Below are positions 35,512 to 44,900 of a stretch of DNA of 64,000 nt, piece after piece. A program made the position numbers and the translations under genes. Position 1 is the first letter of the stretch; every line of letters starts with the position of its first letter. This DNA is from Tolypothrix sp. NIES-4075 (GTDB taxonomy: Bacteria; Cyanobacteriota; Cyanobacteriia; Cyanobacteriales; Nostocaceae), in assembly GCF_002218085.1 (NCBI RefSeq), contig NZ_BDUC01000003.1:407666-471665 (forward strand), read 5' to 3'. The notes under the pieces were generated by a model that saw only the letters and a program-made list of their open reading frames with translations, was not told where the DNA came from and ran no database searches.

Positions 35512-36810
35512 TTGGTAAATACCACGATTAAAACTACAAAATCGCAAGAAATCTTCGCGGCTGCTCAAAATTTAATGCCAGGAGGCGTGAGTTCTCCAGT
35601 CCGCGCCTTCAAATCCGTGGGTGGACAACCAATCGTGTTCGATCGCGTTAAAGGCGCGTACATTTGGGATGTCGATGGCAATCAGTATATCGACTATGTA
35701 GGCACTTGGGGACCAGCGATTTGCGGTCACGCTCATCCAGAAGTGATTGCCGCGCTGCATGAAGCCTTGGAAAAAGGCACAAGCTTTGGTGCGCCTTCAG
35801 TGCTAGAAAATGTACTGGCAGAGATGGTCATCGCTGCCGTCCCCAGCATCGAAATGGTAAGATTTGTTAACTCCGGCACAGAAGCTTGTATGGCAGTGTT
35901 GCGGTTGATGCGGGCTTTTACTGGACGCGACAAAATCATCAAGTTTGAAGGCTGCTACCACGGTCATGCTGATATGTTCTTGGTGAAAGCAGGTTCAGGT
36001 GTTGCTACACTCGGCTTACCCGACTCCCCAGGAGTGCCGAAATCGACAACTGCCAACACTCTCAACGCGCCTTACAATGACTTAGAAGCCGTCAAAGCTT
36101 TGTTTGAAGAGAACCGCGACGAAATTGCTGGTGTCATTCTTGAGCCAGTCGTCGGCAATGCTGGATTTATTACTCCCGATGCAGGCTTCTTGGAAGGGTT
36201 ACGAGAGCTTACCCACGAGCATAAAGCATTATTGGTATTTGACGAAGTAATGACGGGCTTCCGTATCGCTTACGGTGGCGCTCAAGAGAAATTTGGTATC
36301 ACCCCGGATTTGACCACTTTGGGCAAAATCATCGGCGGTGGTTTGCCAGTTGGAGCTTACGGAGGTCGCCAGGATATCATGTCAATGGTTGCTCCCGCAG
36401 GTCCGATGTATCAAGCCGGAACGCTTTCTGGTAATCCTTTGGCGATGACTGCTGGCATTAAGACGCTGGAATTGCTGCAAAAACCAGGTACTTACGACTA
36501 TCTTGACCAAATTACCAACAAGCTAGCTTCAGGCTTGCTGCAAATTGCGACTGAAACTGGTCACGCGGCTTGCGGTGGACAAATTAGCGGCATGTTCGGC
36601 TTATTCTTTACCTCAGGACCAGTCCATAACTATGAGGATGCGAAGAAGTCGGATACAGCCAAGTTTGGACGCTTCCATCGCGGCATGTTAGAGCGGGGTG
36701 TTTACTTAGCACCGTCTCAGTTTGAGGCTGGGTTTACTTCGTTTGCTCACACCGAGGAAGATATTGAGCGGACTTTGACAGCCGCACGCGATGTGATGTC
36801 TAGTTTGTAA
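35512..36810 (+). CDS. hemL: Glutamate-1-semialdehyde 2,1-aminomutase
   Basis: The 432-residue PLP enzyme makes 5-aminolevulinate for haem and chlorophyll. Hallmarks are LMPGGVSSPVRAFKSVGG at the start, GTEACMAVLRLMRAFTGRDK, FEGCYHGHADMFLVKAGSG, and the PLP lysine in TLGKIIGGGLPVGAYGG. The length is normal. The start is TTG 35512, eight bases after GGAG; no ATG is available before the conserved region. It is followed by a heptamer inverted repeat. Confidence 0.96.
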   Translation: MVNTTIKTTKSQEIFAAAQNLMPGGVSSPVRAFKSVGGQPIVFDRVKGAYIWDVDGNQYIDYVGTWGPAICGHAHPEVIAALHEALEKGTSFGAPSVLENVLAEMVIAAVPSIEMVRFVNSGTEACMAVLRLMRAFTGRDKIIKFEGCYHGHADMFLVKAGSGVATLGLPDSPGVPKSTTANTLNAPYNDLEAVKALFEENRDEIAGVILEPVVGNAGFITPDAGFLEGLRELTHEHKALLVFDEVMTGFRIAYGGAQEKFGITPDLTTLGKIIGGGLPVGAYGGRQDIMSMVAPAGPMYQAGTLSGNPLAMTAGIKTLELLQKPGTYDYLDQITNKLASGLLQIATETGHAACGGQISGMFGLFFTSGPVHNYEDAKKSDTAKFGRFHRGMLERGVYLAPSQFEAGFTSFAHTEEDIERTLTAARDVMSSL

Positions 36811-36819
36811 GTTAGGGAA

Positions 36820-36938
36820 GGGGGAATGGGTAATGGGTAATGGGTAATGGGTAATGGAAAAAACGCTTGACCAATGCCCAATTCCCAATGCCCAATTACC
36901 CATTCCCAATTATCAATTACCCATTACCCATTCCCCAG
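36820..36938. repeat. (GGGTAAT)n ... (ATTACCC)n heptamer inverted repeat
   Basis: GGGGAATGGGTAATGGGTAA with more GGGTAAT units on the left is mirrored by CCCAATTACCC and CATTACCCATTCCCC on the right. The arms could form one large hairpin between convergent hemL and metallothionein genes and may act as a terminator. Confidence 0.9.
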
Positions 36939-36945
36939 TCTTTTC

Positions 36946-37107
36946 TTAACAGCCGCAACCAGTGTGAGCGCAGCCTTTCATGGTTTTGTGACCTTCAGCA
37001 CAGGCTTCAGAGCAATAAGATTTATCGTCTTTTTTAATACTATCTTCTAGGGAAACAATACATAGGCAAGAAGGACAAGCACATTTCATTTGGGTTACAG
37101 TTGTCAT
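36946..37107 (-). CDS. smtA: Bacterial metallothionein (SmtA/BmtA type)
   Basis: The 53-residue protein from ATG 37107 (MTTVTQMKCACPSCLC) has nine cysteines: CxCxxCxC near the N-terminus, CSEAC in the middle and a C-terminal GCAHTGCGC. It also has two histidines. This is the Zn/Cd-binding pattern and length of SmtA. A longer frame reaches upstream to 37158 but would run through the operator, so it is rejected. A perfect TGAACA-N2-TGTTCA lies about 36 bases upstream. It sequesters zinc or cadmium in the cytosol. Confidence 0.92.
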   Translation of the reverse strand: MTTVTQMKCACPSCLCIVSLEDSIKKDDKSYCSEACAEGHKTMKGCAHTGCGC

Positions 37108-37140
37108 AATTTTTCCTCTGAATACTGAATTTACTATAAC

Positions 37141-37160
37141 ATATGAACAATTGTTCAATT
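37141..37160 (-). promoter_or_regulatory. SmtB/ArsR-type operator upstream of metallothionein
   Basis: TGAACAATTGTTCA (37144-37157) is a perfect inverted repeat (TGAACA-AT-TGTTCA) in an AT-rich context, matching the core of SmtB-type operators. An smtB gene is not in the window. Metal-derepressed control is inferred. Confidence 0.7.
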
Positions 37161-37584
37161 ATAAATTCATAAAATTTAATCTTATTGAAGCGATAAATTG
37201 ATTTTGAGGCTCATTCGCTAGGAAAAATTATCTTGTCTATTCTTTGTTTGAGAAAAAATGTCAAAATAATATGTTTTCTTTAATTTGTAAAATTACTTGA
37301 GTAATAAAATTAATTAATACTAGATATAAATATTAATTCACGTAAGTAAATTTTGCGCGATCGTAACTATTCGGGTTTAAACCAAGAGGAGTGAAAGTAG
37401 CTGGGAGGTTGATTAGAATAGATTTTCAGGGGTTTATGATTGCTTTACGCAAGCTCGTAGCTAACTTTAGCAACTCTTCAAAGGATTCCAGCAAAAATGA
37501 CCTGGCAAAAGTAGATTTTTGTTTAAATAATGAAAATAGAGTTTAATGCTCCCCGTAATTATTCGTGCAGCGAGTTGACAGTGC
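37161..37584. other. Intergenic region before the kinase gene
   Basis: AT-rich, no gene supported. GAGGAG occurs near 37386 but is too far from the start codon at 37585 to serve it. Confidence 0.4.
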
Positions 37585-39204
37585 ATGAGCTACTGCTTAA
37601 ATCCGATCTGTCCCAATCCAGAAAATTTGGCATACAGCCAAAGGTGTCAGTCTTGTGGCTCGCGGCTGCGATTGCGCGATCGCTATCGGGTACTCAAACC
37701 ATTAGGTCAAGGTGGTTTTGGTGCAACCTTTCTAGCCCAAGATGAAGCCTTACCAGGTGAACCAAGTTGTGTAATCAAGCAACTACGTCCTTCAGGAACC
37801 GCACCACACATTCTGCAAATGGCGCGGGAACTGTTTGAGCGAGAAGCGAAAACCCTAGGCAAAATTGGCAATCATCCCCAAGTACCTCGGCTGCTGGACT
37901 ATTTTGAAGATCATGAACAATTCTACTTAGTCCAAGAATACATCAGTGGCGCTACCCTTCAGCAGGAGGTGAAAGGCGACGGAGTTTTGAGCGAAGCCGG
38001 AATCAAGCAATTCTTGAGCGAGATGCTGCCATTGCTACAATACATCCACGAGCGAAAGGTAATTCACCGCGATATCAAGCCAGCTAACTTAATTCGCCGC
38101 GATCAAGATGCCAGATTAGTTCTGATTGACTTTGGAGCCGTCAAAAATCAAGTCAGTCAAGTTACAAACCAATCCGAGCAAACAGCATTAACAGCATACG
38201 CAATTGGCACTCCTGGTTTTGCCCCTCCAGAGCAAATGGCTATGCGTCCAGTTTACGCCAGTGATATTTATGCGCTGGGGGTAACATGTATTTATCTGCT
38301 GACTGGCAAATCTCCTAGGGATTTGGACTACAATCCCACAACTGGGGAAATGATGTGGGAACAGCTTGTACAAGTGAGCGCTCACTTAACACAAGTGCTG
38401 CGAAAAATGCTCGAAGTCTCAGTACGCAATCGCTATCAGTCAGCGGAAGAAGTACTCAGAGCATTAGAGATGGAACCATACCTGGAGAGTTTGGCACAGA
38501 GTATGGTTGCTCAATCTTCTGTGAGCGTGAAAGAGCGAACTTCTCTAACACGCAACCACTTGGAAGATTCTGGTGTATATTGCAGCAATACGAATAGCGC
38601 TTCTTCTAGTGCAGGGGTTCAGCAGGTAGCAGCAGCAATTCGCGCAAGACGAGCCAAAGCCGCAGAACAAGCAGCTTTACAAGCTCCAGGAATATGCCAA
38701 GGAGTGATGACCACAAAATCAACTACTTTGGCTAGCAGCAATAGTACTTCGCATCAAAATACTAAAGTTACTCGTAAATTAGATACTCAAAGTTTATTAA
38801 CGGCTTACGTTAAAGGAAGACGAGATTTTGCCCAACACAATTTGAATCTACTGAATTTGCAAGGAGCAGACTTATCGGGAACGAATTTCCATTCCTCTCA
38901 ATTAGAGAAAATTAACCTCCAAGGAGCTAATCTCCACAACAGTGACTTTGGCAGAAGCTCTCTTAACCGTGCGAATCTCAGGGACGCTAATTTGAGTAAG
39001 GCTTACTTTAGTCATGCGGATTTAGAAGCAGCAGATTTGCGAGGTGCAGACCTTAGCTATGCTTATCTTAATAATGCTAATCTCCGAGGTGCTAATCTGT
39101 GTGGTGCTAATTTAACTGGTGCGAAAATTTCTGAGGAGCAGCTGGCACTAGCTAAGACTAATTGGATGACTGTACGCCCCAATGGTAAACGAGGCTTATT
39201 ATAA
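37585..39204 (+). CDS. Ser/Thr protein kinase with N-terminal Cys motif and pentapeptide repeats (SpkB-like)
   Basis: This is a 539-residue protein. The N-terminal CLNPICPNPEN and CQSCGSRL form a zinc-ribbon-like motif. The kinase domain (~34-300) has the glycine loop GQGGFGATF, HRDIKPANLIRR and IDFGAVKN, followed by GTPGFAPPEQ. The C-terminus (~410-525) is made of pentapeptide repeats A(D/N)Lxx (LQGADLSGTNFHSSQLEKIN, ANLRGANLCGANLTGAKI). The layout is that of SpkB of Synechocystis. The repeats form a beta-helix that probably serves as a docking arm. The start is ATG 37585. Confidence 0.88.
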   Translation: MSYCLNPICPNPENLAYSQRCQSCGSRLRLRDRYRVLKPLGQGGFGATFLAQDEALPGEPSCVIKQLRPSGTAPHILQMARELFEREAKTLGKIGNHPQVPRLLDYFEDHEQFYLVQEYISGATLQQEVKGDGVLSEAGIKQFLSEMLPLLQYIHERKVIHRDIKPANLIRRDQDARLVLIDFGAVKNQVSQVTNQSEQTALTAYAIGTPGFAPPEQMAMRPVYASDIYALGVTCIYLLTGKSPRDLDYNPTTGEMMWEQLVQVSAHLTQVLRKMLEVSVRNRYQSAEEVLRALEMEPYLESLAQSMVAQSSVSVKERTSLTRNHLEDSGVYCSNTNSASSSAGVQQVAAAIRARRAKAAEQAALQAPGICQGVMTTKSTTLASSNSTSHQNTKVTRKLDTQSLLTAYVKGRRDFAQHNLNLLNLQGADLSGTNFHSSQLEKINLQGANLHNSDFGRSSLNRANLRDANLSKAYFSHADLEAADLRGADLSYAYLNNANLRGANLCGANLTGAKISEEQLALAKTNWMTVRPNGKRGLL

Positions 39205-39218
39205 TTTTAGATTTTAGA

Positions 39219-39347
39219 TTTTGCGAACGCATGTGCGTGTCGCAGACAAAAGTTGAGCCAGTCGCTTGGGCGGGTTTCCCGACTTGGGCGAACTGGCGTT
39301 GAGCGCCGCCGTCCGCCGTAGACGCTTTGCGGCTTGCCGCAGGCATC
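39219..39347. repeat. GGGTTTCCCGACTTG-family dispersed repeat
   Basis: Contains CCAGTCGCTTGGGCGGG, GTTTCCCGACTTGGGCGAAC and TGGCGTTGAGCGCC, with several short palindromes. A related, reversed copy lies at 61395-61530, and a partial relative at 54022-54062. No gene is encoded. Confidence 0.7.
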
Positions 39348-39823
39348 AAAGCTTTTTAAGACGGATTTGAGATAAAGGCAATCCAAAATCGGAAATTTAA
39401 AATTGAAGTTATAAAACACAGCTATTTGCAGTTTATGCTACAAATTGTGGGGCATAAACAATCCTCACAAATAGTTTTGAGTTTCATGCCGTGGGAATTA
39501 TATGTTGTCAAATAAATATTTTATTTAAAGTTATATATTACTATTAAAATAATCAGGTTGCTTTTTTTTAATATTTTATTTATAGATTTTCCAGATAAAA
39601 ATTTATTTGTTACATTTCGCAACAAAAATCGAAGTGTAACAATTTTTTTGTAAAACTTTTCATAATATTTAAGTGGTAATGCGGTTACTGCTAACAGCAA
39701 AGAAACTTTAACCTAAAGTGATAAATCTTAATGCGTTTTGGGCAGCTCAATTATCAACAATTGCAGCGTCAAGCCTAAAAAGCAATTATCCCTGGTTGTA
39801 GGCTGAGACCAAACATTCATCTC
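39348..39823. other. AT-rich intergenic region
   Basis: Very AT-rich with homopolymer runs; no gene seen. It contains the hairpin at 39607-39649 listed separately. Confidence 0.45.
39607..39649 (+). terminator. Terminator-like hairpin distant from any upstream gene
   Basis: TTGTTACATTTCG and CGAAGTGTAACAA form a 13-bp stem (one G-T pair) followed by seven T. It is about 400 bases after the kinase stop codon, so it may end a long 3' UTR or an unannotated small RNA. Confidence 0.6.
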
Positions 39824-40597
39824 ATGAGCGAAATCAGCAAGTTAAATTTGTTTGCCGTAAAAAGCTCACCTCTGATGGTTGAGTGGAAAGAAAACGAACT
39901 AGAACGGAGATTGGGTTTATACCAGCTATTCCTCAAGTTGTATGAACACCATAGCAGCCTTCTAGATGAAATTCTTGAGTTGGAAGATTTATATCAACCA
40001 TCGTTGACGAAAGTAAAGCCGCTTTACATACAGGGTGTAGTAGATACCTCTGTTGTTTATGTGGTAACAAATTTGTGCGAGTCAACACAAAGTCTACGAC
40101 AGCCACAGCAAATCTGGACAATCGGTCGCGATCGCGGATGTGGAATTCAGATTGCTGATAGATATTTGTCTCGTCATCACGCTGCGATTCAATATGTTGA
40201 GCAACAAGGCTTTTATTTAATTGACTTTAACAGCACCAATGGTTCCTATGTAAATTCTGAACTAGTTTATCAACCAGTATTGCTTAAAGATGGCGATCGC
40301 ATCAGCTTAGGAAACATGACTTTTTATTTTTTTATTAATCATTCCCAGCGCGTTTTACCGACTGTAGCAGTAGAGTTATTAATGCAACTTGTACCCACAA
40401 ACGCATCTGACAGGATACAAATACTTACTTCTCCCCTGGAAACAAAAAAACATCTAGCGGCAAAGCTAGATGATGTACAAATTAGTAAAGATACGAATTT
40501 AATTGAAAAGCTGCAACATCAAATTCACAGCTTAAGTGCAGAGCAACAGTCAGACATTTTAGATCGCTTTTTTAATAGACAAACGTCTGATAAGTAA
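39824..40597 (+). CDS. FHA-domain protein
   Basis: This is a 257-residue protein. An FHA domain at ~95-170 has the conserved GRDxxCxIxI and SRxHA patterns (WTIGRDRGCGIQIADRYLSR) and DFNSTNGSYVN. It is expected to bind phosphothreonine. The N-terminal ~70 residues are helical, and the C-terminus (~200-257) is a polar helix region. No enzymatic domain is present. The SpkB-like Ser/Thr kinase lies upstream on the same strand, so a signalling link is possible but not shown. The ATG at 39824 is the start. Confidence 0.85.
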   Translation: MSEISKLNLFAVKSSPLMVEWKENELERRLGLYQLFLKLYEHHSSLLDEILELEDLYQPSLTKVKPLYIQGVVDTSVVYVVTNLCESTQSLRQPQQIWTIGRDRGCGIQIADRYLSRHHAAIQYVEQQGFYLIDFNSTNGSYVNSELVYQPVLLKDGDRISLGNMTFYFFINHSQRVLPTVAVELLMQLVPTNASDRIQILTSPLETKKHLAAKLDDVQISKDTNLIEKLQHQIHSLSAEQQSDILDRFFNRQTSDK

Positions 40598-40622
40598 AGT
40601 AGCACATAGATAAAATTGCTAG

Positions 40623-40650
40623 TGGCTAATTATATTAATATAGTTAGCCA
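40623..40650. terminator. Bidirectional terminator between FHA gene and recA
   Basis: TGGCTAATTATA and TATAGTTAGCCA form a 12-bp stem (one G-T pair) with a 4-base loop. It sits midway between convergent genes. Confidence 0.6.
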
Positions 40651-40668
40651 TTAACAATCTTGTAAGTG

Positions 40669-41745
40669 TTATTCTTCTAATTCTTCGATTTCATCCTCTT
40701 CGTCTTCGTCTGTCTTCTTCACAGAGTTAGCCGAAACGACAGCCCCCATTTCTAGCTTTTCACGAACCTGCTTCTTAATTTGGTCAGCAAATTCCGGCTT
40801 TTCTTCTAGATACTTGATTGCGTTGTCTCGACCTTGAGAGATGTTGTCACCGTTGTAGCTATACCATGCTCCCTTGCGAACCAAGACACCAGTTTCTTCT
40901 GCTAGGTCAACAATACAACCTAGGGTAGAAACGCCTTTACCAAAAATAATGTCAAATTCGGCGATTCTAAAAGGCGGTGCGACTTTGTTTTTCGCAACTT
41001 TGACTTTGACGCGGTTGCCAAATTCATCAGTACCTTTTTTCAAAGTTTGAATTCGGCGAATATCCAAACGCACGGAAGCGTAAAACTTTAAGGCATTACC
41101 GCCAGTGGTAGTTTCTGGGCTACCGTAGGTGACACCGATTTTTTGCCGCAACTGGTTAATAAAAATTACTGTGCAACCTGATTTACCGATATTACCAGTA
41201 ATTTTACGTAGAGCTTGGCTCATCAATCTCGCTTGCAGACCAACGTGAGTATCTCCCATTTCGCCTTCAATTTCAGCGCGGGGAACCAATGCTGCTACCG
41301 AGTCGATAACTACAATGTCAACAGCAGCGGAGCGAACGAGTTGATCGACAATTTCTAAAGCAGATTCTCCGGTATCAGGTTGAGAAATCAGCAAGTTGTC
41401 AATATCAACACCTAACGCCGCCGCATAGGTGGGATCAAGGGCGTGTTCAGCATCCACATAAGCCGCGATGCCGCCTTCTTTTTGGACTTCGGCGACTGCG
41501 TGTAGGGCTACAGTGGTTTTACCAGAACTTTCCGGTCCGTAAATCTCAATTACTCGCCCTTTGGGTAATCCGCCGCCTAATGCCAAATCCAGGGTGAGCG
41601 CTCCACTGGAAATGGTTTCCACACGCATCCGGGTAGCGTCACCCAGGCGCATGATTGCTCCTTTACCAAAGCTACGCTCAATTTGGGTGAGTACCATGTT
41701 GAGGGCTTTTTGCTTGCCTGCATTATCAGTGGTGTTAACAGCCAT
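40669..41745 (-). CDS. recA: Recombinase A
   Basis: This is a 358-residue protein. Walker A GPESSGKTT, Walker B VVIDSVAALVPR, the L1/L2 loop regions (MGDTHVGLQARLMSQALRK, GSPETTTGGNALKFYASVRL) and the acidic C-terminus (DEDEEDEIEELEE) are all present. It drives homologous recombination and the SOS response. It starts at ATG 41745. A LexA-box-like site lies 49-62 bases upstream. Confidence 0.97.
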   Translation of the reverse strand: MAVNTTDNAGKQKALNMVLTQIERSFGKGAIMRLGDATRMRVETISSGALTLDLALGGGLPKGRVIEIYGPESSGKTTVALHAVAEVQKEGGIAAYVDAEHALDPTYAAALGVDIDNLLISQPDTGESALEIVDQLVRSAAVDIVVIDSVAALVPRAEIEGEMGDTHVGLQARLMSQALRKITGNIGKSGCTVIFINQLRQKIGVTYGSPETTTGGNALKFYASVRLDIRRIQTLKKGTDEFGNRVKVKVAKNKVAPPFRIAEFDIIFGKGVSTLGCIVDLAEETGVLVRKGAWYSYNGDNISQGRDNAIKYLEEKPEFADQIKKQVREKLEMGAVVSANSVKKTDEDEEDEIEELEE

Positions 41746-41793
41746 TCCTGCCTCTAAATATATGGATTTAAGGAGTGTGGATTTGATTTGACT

Positions 41794-41807
41794 AGAACAG
41801 ATATACT
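41794..41807 (-). promoter_or_regulatory. LexA-box-like site upstream of recA
   Basis: On the minus strand it reads AGTATATCTGTTCT, matching the cyanobacterial LexA consensus RGTACNNNDGTWCB at 13 of 14 positions (T for C at position 5). Control by LexA is inferred; in some cyanobacteria LexA has other roles. Confidence 0.55.
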
Positions 41808-42067
41808 ATTTTGACATTTTTTAGCCGCGATCGGCTACTTAATCTAAGGCGTATTTCCCGGCTATGTCGTTGTTACGACATGCTTTATGTTCTCCAGCTG
41901 GGCTTTACTTCATTTTTAACAGAAAAGCGTGACAAGATTCTAACGCGATCGCTTCTACAAGTCACTCCTGTTTGTTTAACTCGTTTAATTATTGTGTAAA
42001 CCAGGCGTTTAGTTTCCGCCCGATAAGAATCATACTAACTCATAGCGCAGGTTAACTTAGAATTCTT

Positions 42068-42230
42068 TTAACGAGCGCTGCCAAACGTTGCGTATTTTCC
42101 CAGGACACTCAACAGCACATTTGCCCGATCATCCCACCACCGCAACCAGGGTAGTTCTACATTTTGATAGCGATCATCCCAAATTCCCAATTCTACACCC
42201 CTCGATTCTATGGGATAATGTCTACGCTCA
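42068..42230 (-). pseudogene. Uma2-family endonuclease remnant (C-terminal piece)
   Basis: The minus strand reads ESRGVELGIWDDRYQNVELP then WLRWWDDRANVLLS to a stop at 42068-42070. This matches the C-terminal signature of cyanobacterial Uma2 proteins (LGLWxG...WLRWYD.xGNLL). No start codon or nuclease core is left, so it is a remnant between recA and the protease gene. Confidence 0.55.
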
Positions 42231-42260
42231 TAAAGCAGGCGATCGCAAGAGCGTGACCCA

Positions 42261-44870
42261 CTATAGAGATTGAATCTCTACCTCAGCCTGAACCTGTGTT
42301 TCAACTTGAGCTTGAACAAGTGGCGCATAAATTGGAATATTAGCTTGTATCGCTTCAAAACTCACAACTAAAGAGTATGGAACACTAGCTTCTGGATCAT
42401 TATTCCAACCTTCGTGTCCAACTACGGCAATAGAAAATGCTTCTGTCAGTTCAAATGACTTCACAACAGTCCAATCTTTCTGAAGAGTTCCAGCACTTCT
42501 CGATACATCTCTAATTATTCCGTGATTATTTTGTTTGCCAAGGGTCCATTTAAAAATGCCCTCTCCCTTCTCGGTATCCTCTGGAGCATCATACTCCTTT
42601 AAAATCCTAGCCAGAAACCTTTTTGGATCTTCTCCTTTCCCACTACAATCCCAATCAAGCCAAGTTGAAAGATATTTTCGGCGATTTCTACGGGTTCGAT
42701 GTGGTTGGGCTTTGTAAGAAAGAGTAACTTCTACTAAAATCTCAAGTGCCTTTCCCTGAGAACGTAATTCTTCTGGCAGTTTCACTTGGTAAACATGAGC
42801 TTGTCTAGCTTTGATACGACGCTCTCCTCTTGTAATCAAAGTGATACGGTTGAGAAAATTACCCAAAGCTCGGTCAATATTGGGAATGCCGTAACCCATT
42901 TGGCGAATAATCTGCGTTTTTTTACTGTTATCTTCTGCTTGTGCCCACTCTGTCCATCGGGCTGATTGGACTATTAGCGCACGGTAAAGAAGGCAACTTT
43001 CATCAGGCAACTCAGCAGCAAGACGCGCAGCAATATGGCTTACTTTTGGCGCTGCAAAGGATGTTCCAACTTTGTCAGAGGCAATAGCTGGTCCACCACT
43101 CAAAGTTGAGCGCACTAATTCGGGACAAACATCTTTAGGGAAAGCAATGTCAGGTGGTGTACCTTCATCTTTTACTAAATCGCCACCATACTCAACTACT
43201 TCGGGTTTAATCGTATACCAAATTCCTAACCCAGAGCATGAAAAAGCTGAGGGTTTATCCTTCTGTGAAATAGAAGAATAGGGCAGTGCATGATAAGAAG
43301 CTGGAGAAATTGAGCCAACAGTTAACGCTTGAAAACTTTGTGCAGGGTTAGCAATTCTACAAGAATCTTCTAAAAGATAATCTGGATATATTCGATGGGC
43401 AGCAAGATGCTCTTGGACAGATAATCTTGTAAATCCTATTTTGCCGTTTAAAGGTAAATTGCCAGCTGCAACAATAAACAGGATATCCTTTTGCCATGTG
43501 AGATTATCAATAGCTGCTGCCCAAGCGCTCATATATTGGATTCGGCAGGGAACAACCCCAGTGATAGAGTGGTTAAAAATTTTCGTTTTTATTTGCGCGT
43601 GGTAAAATTCTACAATTTCACCTAAGATAACAGGCGGAAATAGCTGCTTAGGTAGTTTGCAATTAGCATCAAGAACTCTCGCATTTTGAATCCAGCAAAC
43701 AGCTTTTTCATTTCCACTACGAGGTATAGTCCTTGGATACAGCACTGCACCAGCTACTCTAGTTCCATGTCCACCATTGCTAACATAATCAGCGGTTTTA
43801 TAAGTTTCTCCTGGAACCCAAGACCTTGAATTTTGTGAATCAATTGCTGCTTTTAGAAGAACATGACTTTCTTGAATTCCACTATCTATAACACATACCT
43901 TAGGAGCATTTGAATCTGGTGGCTGTAGTTGAAAAGTAGGAGTATCAGCATCAGATGAAGCTTCCCGCTTTATCAATTCAGCAAATTCATCCGGTAAACT
44001 AACATCAAAAATATAAGGAAAATTGAAAACTAAATCTTTTAATCCTTTTCCTGGAATTTGGATGCGGCAGGAAAAACTATCTGGTAGTTTAGCAGATTGA
44101 GGAATATGTCCATCAACAGTGTTTAAAATCTCTCCCTGATACTCTGGGCTTTGAACAAAATCTGTAAATTCATCTTCTCTTTCTGACTTTATATCATCCC
44201 ATTGCTGATAAGTGGAATCACGTTTATTTATCCAGTCATTAACTCGTCTACTATATTTTTCATCACTTTCATTAGGCTTTCGCTCTGGGCAATCAGGAAA
44301 TTGGGACTTAGTTCCTATACAGGAAATTCCTACATCTACAATATATATTTGCTCATCTTTAATTTGATTCAAATTATTCAGTAGTTCTGGTGATAAAATG
44401 TATTCCGGTCTCCTGCTTCCGTCAATAATATCCCATATTTCTGCAACCTTTCCTCCTCCTCGTTCTGCATTAATAAATTTTTGTATCTTTTTTTGTAGTT
44501 CACTAAATTCTGAATCGTCAGCAGAAGCACCAATAATATACCCATCTTCTAATTCAGCAATTACCTCAATGCCATACTTTCTCAGATCCTCTGCATCAAA
44601 AGCAATAGGATCAATCCGTAAAATGATTGGTTTAGCTTTTTCAGGAAGTGGAGGCTTTCCTTCTTCCTCTCGTTTTTCTTGAATATTTTGCCAATCAAAG
44701 ATTAAGGAGTCTAAAGAACCCTTTAGTTTAGTTCCATGTCCCTGACGATTAGCCAAATTTGCAGCAGTTTGAGGTTTTTGTTGTCTTGCTCCTGCTTGAG
44801 CAGGTTTAGCACTTCCTTCTGTTGTTAGCTTAAGCTGAATATGCGGAAACTGCTGAAAACGTTCAACCAT
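42261..44870 (-). CDS. Large S8 (subtilisin-like) serine protease paired with AAA+ ATPase
   Basis: In this 869-residue protein the catalytic residues fit D329 (VCVIDSGIQESH), H368 (NGGHGTRVAGAV), oxyanion N471 (VAAGN) and S604 (GTSFAAPKVSH). The ~320-residue N-terminal extension is charged with no recognised domain. The ~200-residue C-terminal part (~660-869) contains beta-rich sequence (VYQVKLPEELRSQGKALEIL). No signal peptide is present, so it is probably cytosolic. It is 30 bases downstream of the AAA+ gene on the same strand, strongly suggesting one operon and joint function. The family occurs as two-gene AAA-protease sets in bacteria; their job, perhaps defence or quality control, is not established here. 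Confidence 0.85.
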   Translation of the reverse strand: MVERFQQFPHIQLKLTTEGSAKPAQAGARQQKPQTAANLANRQGHGTKLKGSLDSLIFDWQNIQEKREEEGKPPLPEKAKPIILRIDPIAFDAEDLRKYGIEVIAELEDGYIIGASADDSEFSELQKKIQKFINAERGGGKVAEIWDIIDGSRRPEYILSPELLNNLNQIKDEQIYIVDVGISCIGTKSQFPDCPERKPNESDEKYSRRVNDWINKRDSTYQQWDDIKSEREDEFTDFVQSPEYQGEILNTVDGHIPQSAKLPDSFSCRIQIPGKGLKDLVFNFPYIFDVSLPDEFAELIKREASSDADTPTFQLQPPDSNAPKVCVIDSGIQESHVLLKAAIDSQNSRSWVPGETYKTADYVSNGGHGTRVAGAVLYPRTIPRSGNEKAVCWIQNARVLDANCKLPKQLFPPVILGEIVEFYHAQIKTKIFNHSITGVVPCRIQYMSAWAAAIDNLTWQKDILFIVAAGNLPLNGKIGFTRLSVQEHLAAHRIYPDYLLEDSCRIANPAQSFQALTVGSISPASYHALPYSSISQKDKPSAFSCSGLGIWYTIKPEVVEYGGDLVKDEGTPPDIAFPKDVCPELVRSTLSGGPAIASDKVGTSFAAPKVSHIAARLAAELPDESCLLYRALIVQSARWTEWAQAEDNSKKTQIIRQMGYGIPNIDRALGNFLNRITLITRGERRIKARQAHVYQVKLPEELRSQGKALEILVEVTLSYKAQPHRTRRNRRKYLSTWLDWDCSGKGEDPKRFLARILKEYDAPEDTEKGEGIFKWTLGKQNNHGIIRDVSRSAGTLQKDWTVVKSFELTEAFSIAVVGHEGWNNDPEASVPYSLVVSFEAIQANIPIYAPLVQAQVETQVQAEVEIQSL

Positions 44871-44900
44871 TTACTTCTCCAGACACACCAAGAATCAATT

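Noticed and set aside
42088..42273. Plus-strand 61-residue frame
   Set aside because: Antisense to the Uma2 remnant; no ribosome site.
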